This document shows, piece by piece, positions 63,851 through 64,000 of a stretch of DNA of 64,000 nucleotides (position 1 is the first letter of the stretch; every line of letters starts with the position of its first letter). Origin of the DNA: Argyresthia goedartella. Its lineage: Eukaryota; Arthropoda; Insecta; Lepidoptera; Argyresthiidae. The position numbers were made by a program, and so were the translations under genes. The stretch lies in assembly GCA_949825045.1 (NCBI GenBank), contig OX463829.1, positions 21,236,715 through 21,300,714 on the forward strand. The letters are read 5' to 3'. Below the pieces are notes generated by a model, which worked only from the letters and a program-made list of their open reading frames with translations, had not been told where the DNA came from and did not search any database.

Positions 63851-64000
63851 CGAGCTGTATATATTCAGATTGAATGTTTTTCTACTAAAAACACTCGACC
63901 GTAAAGTAAATATATTGTGATTTCAGCTCGCCTCCATTCGAAACAAACTCACCGAAATAACAATTAAAAAAAACTACAGATATGTATAGGGTTCCCACAA

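Overview
The window is insect nuclear DNA, most likely from a moth or butterfly. It is AT-rich, has no operon structure, and contains several tRNA-derived SINE families, CR1-like and other LINE fragments with short-repeat 3' tails, many fold-back elements, a CCTAA (TTAGG-type) telomere-like tract, and the abundant repeat with GGGTTCCGTACC ends and GACG-rich interior that I know from lepidopteran genomes. No complete cellular gene is visible. The window reads as intergenic or deep-intron DNA in which nearly every long reading frame belongs to a transposable element or a tandem repeat.

Layout. 0-7 kb: SINEs, a LINE tail, a broken minus-strand LINE (2.16-5.04 kb) interrupted by about 1 kb that holds an X-box-like motif and a candidate two-exon gene start, a SINE dimer, and a LINE end in 5'-inverted (twin-primed) arrangement. 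8.4-12.3 kb: the best-preserved element, a CR1-group LINE with an esterase-like ORF1 and an endonuclease/reverse-transcriptase ORF2 broken by only two stop codons. 13.1-15.6 kb: a reverse GGGTTCCGTACC repeat, a 55-unit 27-bp minisatellite, and a fold-back element carrying the telomere-like tract. 16-31 kb: nested MITEs, LINE 3' ends, SINEs, a decayed RT at 27.8 kb, and a 31-bp-TIR element at 30.3 kb. 31-43 kb: an inverted SINE pair, several repeat-poor islands, and one exon-like segment at 39.5 kb with good splice sites. 43-64 kb: LINE C-terminal ends, a mariner-like non-autonomous element at 47.3 kb, a LINE disrupted by a second LINE at 52.3-53.5 kb, a long-armed fold-back element at 59.7 kb, and a LINE ORF1-like fragment at 61.7-62.2 kb.

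Two repeat groups stand out. One is a set of about ten elements (17.6, 18.9, 20.0, 35.1, 45.1, 47.1, 55.0, 59.4, 59.7, 63.1 kb) that share one internal core (GGTAGCTTAGGTGAAG, a GC-rich hairpin, GTGTTAGGTTGAACATG) but have different terminal inverted repeats. The other is a 450-bp repeat in five copies made of successive hairpins. The genes do not form a pathway: the LINE proteins would serve their own retrotransposition, and the SINEs would borrow LINE machinery. All assignments come from reading the sequence; no database search was run, and coordinates of degraded repeats are approximate to about 10 bases.
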